From Phocaeicola plebeius (lineage in GTDB: Bacteria > Bacteroidota > Bacteroidia > Bacteroidales > Bacteroidaceae): a DNA stretch of 10,384 nucleotides. The position numbers and the translations under genes were made by a program. Shown here piece after piece: positions 9,957-10,384 of this stretch. Each line of letters starts with the position of its first letter. Within the stretch, counting starts at the first letter, position 1. The notes beneath the pieces were generated by a model, which was not told where the DNA came from, ran no database searches, and saw only the letters and a list, made by a program, of their open reading frames with translations. Location: positions 1 to 10,384 of the forward strand of contig SFDG01000074.1 of NCBI GenBank assembly GCA_004558305.1, given 5' to 3'.

Positions 9957-10009
9957 AAAGGTTGCCTATGTACATGCGAATGCATTAGATAGGCAACCTT
10001 TAGTTTTTT
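9957..10009. terminator. 13-bp hairpin with T run, 3' of the last gene
   Basis: AAAGGTTGCCTAT (9957-9969) and ATAGGCAACCTTT (9989-10001) pair perfectly over 13 bp. The 19-nt loop contains a further ATGC/GCAT stem (9974-9977 with 9982-9985). TTTTTT follows at 10004-10009, favouring termination of + strand transcription. It starts 22 nt after the stop codon of the minus-strand gene, so it may also end that transcript despite a weak minus-strand T tail. Bases 9881-9956 hold no other clear feature. Confidence 0.7.
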
Positions 10010-10022
10010 AAGTGGCATTGCA

Positions 10023-10384
10023 TTACTTAGGAAATGTGGCTTCAATTTGTTTGGCAACACGTTTTATAGCACCTCTAATGTCTGCAGATACGCTCAATCC
10101 TAATGTACTGTATGCACCACGACATGAAGCTATCGGGCGACCCGTGAGGAAATCTATGAAATTCACAGTTACAATGGATTCTTCTTCTAAAATATCTACC
10201 CCATATTTTACCATAAGCAGTTTTGACTGTTGTGTTGCAGTCAGCTCATTTATACGCATATCACTGACCAACGTAAGACGAGAGCCTTCTACTGCATCAA
10301 ACAACTGTATTTCGTATTCCATCAGTTGGGCAGGAATGTGATAGGTGTCATTGTTGATGATTGAGGCATATTCATATTTAGACA
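10023..10384 (-). CDS. Hypothetical protein, 5' end outside or at the window edge
   Basis: I do not recognise this gene. The frame is open from the window edge to the stop at 10023-10025 (about 120 codons). An internal Met at 10322 is preceded by a further 20 in-frame codons (SKYEYASIINNDTYHIPAQL), and the last two bases at the edge read TG of a possible ATG. The start may therefore lie exactly at the edge or further out. The protein is soluble-looking and mixed alpha/beta, with TATQQSKLLMVKYGVDILEE, then VTVNFIDFLTGRP, and ends with a basic helix GAIKRVAKQIEATFPK. It has no signal peptide or membrane segment. An open frame on the opposite strand over the same bases reads as a Ser/Cys/Thr-rich shadow. 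The low GC content matches the Abi gene. Confidence 0.7.
   Translation of the reverse strand, partial: SKYEYASIINNDTYHIPAQLMEYEIQLFDAVEGSRLTLVSDMRINELTATQQSKLLMVKYGVDILEEESIVTVNFIDFLTGRPIASCRGAYSTLGLSVSADIRGAIKRVAKQIEATFPK

Noticed and set aside
9895..10011. 38-codon + strand frame (MNFSWGLLNKILFFLEYKDT…)
   Set aside because: Its second half is the perfect 13-bp hairpin and its T run, and no ribosome-binding or promoter signal precedes it; it is more likely non-coding.
10012..10341. 109-codon + strand open frame opposite the last gene
   Set aside because: It is Ser/Cys/Thr-rich with no recognisable features, while the minus strand over the same bases reads as a normal soluble protein that continues to the window edge.

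Overview
The window comes from a Bacteroidota bacterium, most likely of the Bacteroides/Phocaeicola group. The evidence is the RplL, RpoB and RpoC sequences with their family-typical lengths, the absence of clear Shine-Dalgarno sequences before rpoB and rpoC, and several promoters of the Bacteroides form TTG-N20-TAnnTTTG. The species cannot be fixed from this window.

Positions 1-8712 are core genome on the + strand: the end of rplL (ribosomal protein bL12), an attenuator-like hairpin with a possible internal promoter, rpoB, rpoC, and a strong double-hairpin terminator. Together rpoB and rpoC encode the two large catalytic subunits of RNA polymerase. Both look intact, with all metal-binding, zinc-binding and trigger-loop residues in place. 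A tRNA-Leu(CAA) gene with its own promoter and terminator follows (8733-8915).

Past the tRNA the character changes. Positions about 8916-10384 are visibly AT-richer and hold genes of accessory type. One is a minus-strand Abi-family protein with a HEPN RNase motif (8977-9639). Next comes a 383-nt intergenic region full of RNA-like structure (9640-10022), then the 3' part of an unrecognised minus-strand gene that runs off the window (10023-10384).

The most interesting part is the upstream region of the Abi gene. A perfect 13-bp inverted repeat (9668-9703) forms two divergent, overlapping Bacteroides promoters, each with a 20-nt spacer and each sharing its elements with the other. One drives the Abi gene. 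The other drives a short structured stretch ending in a T run (about 9705-9757), with further hairpins up to a bidirectional terminator at 9837-9880. This is the layout expected of a HEPN toxin with a divergently transcribed small RNA regulator or antitoxin. It is a hypothesis from sequence only.
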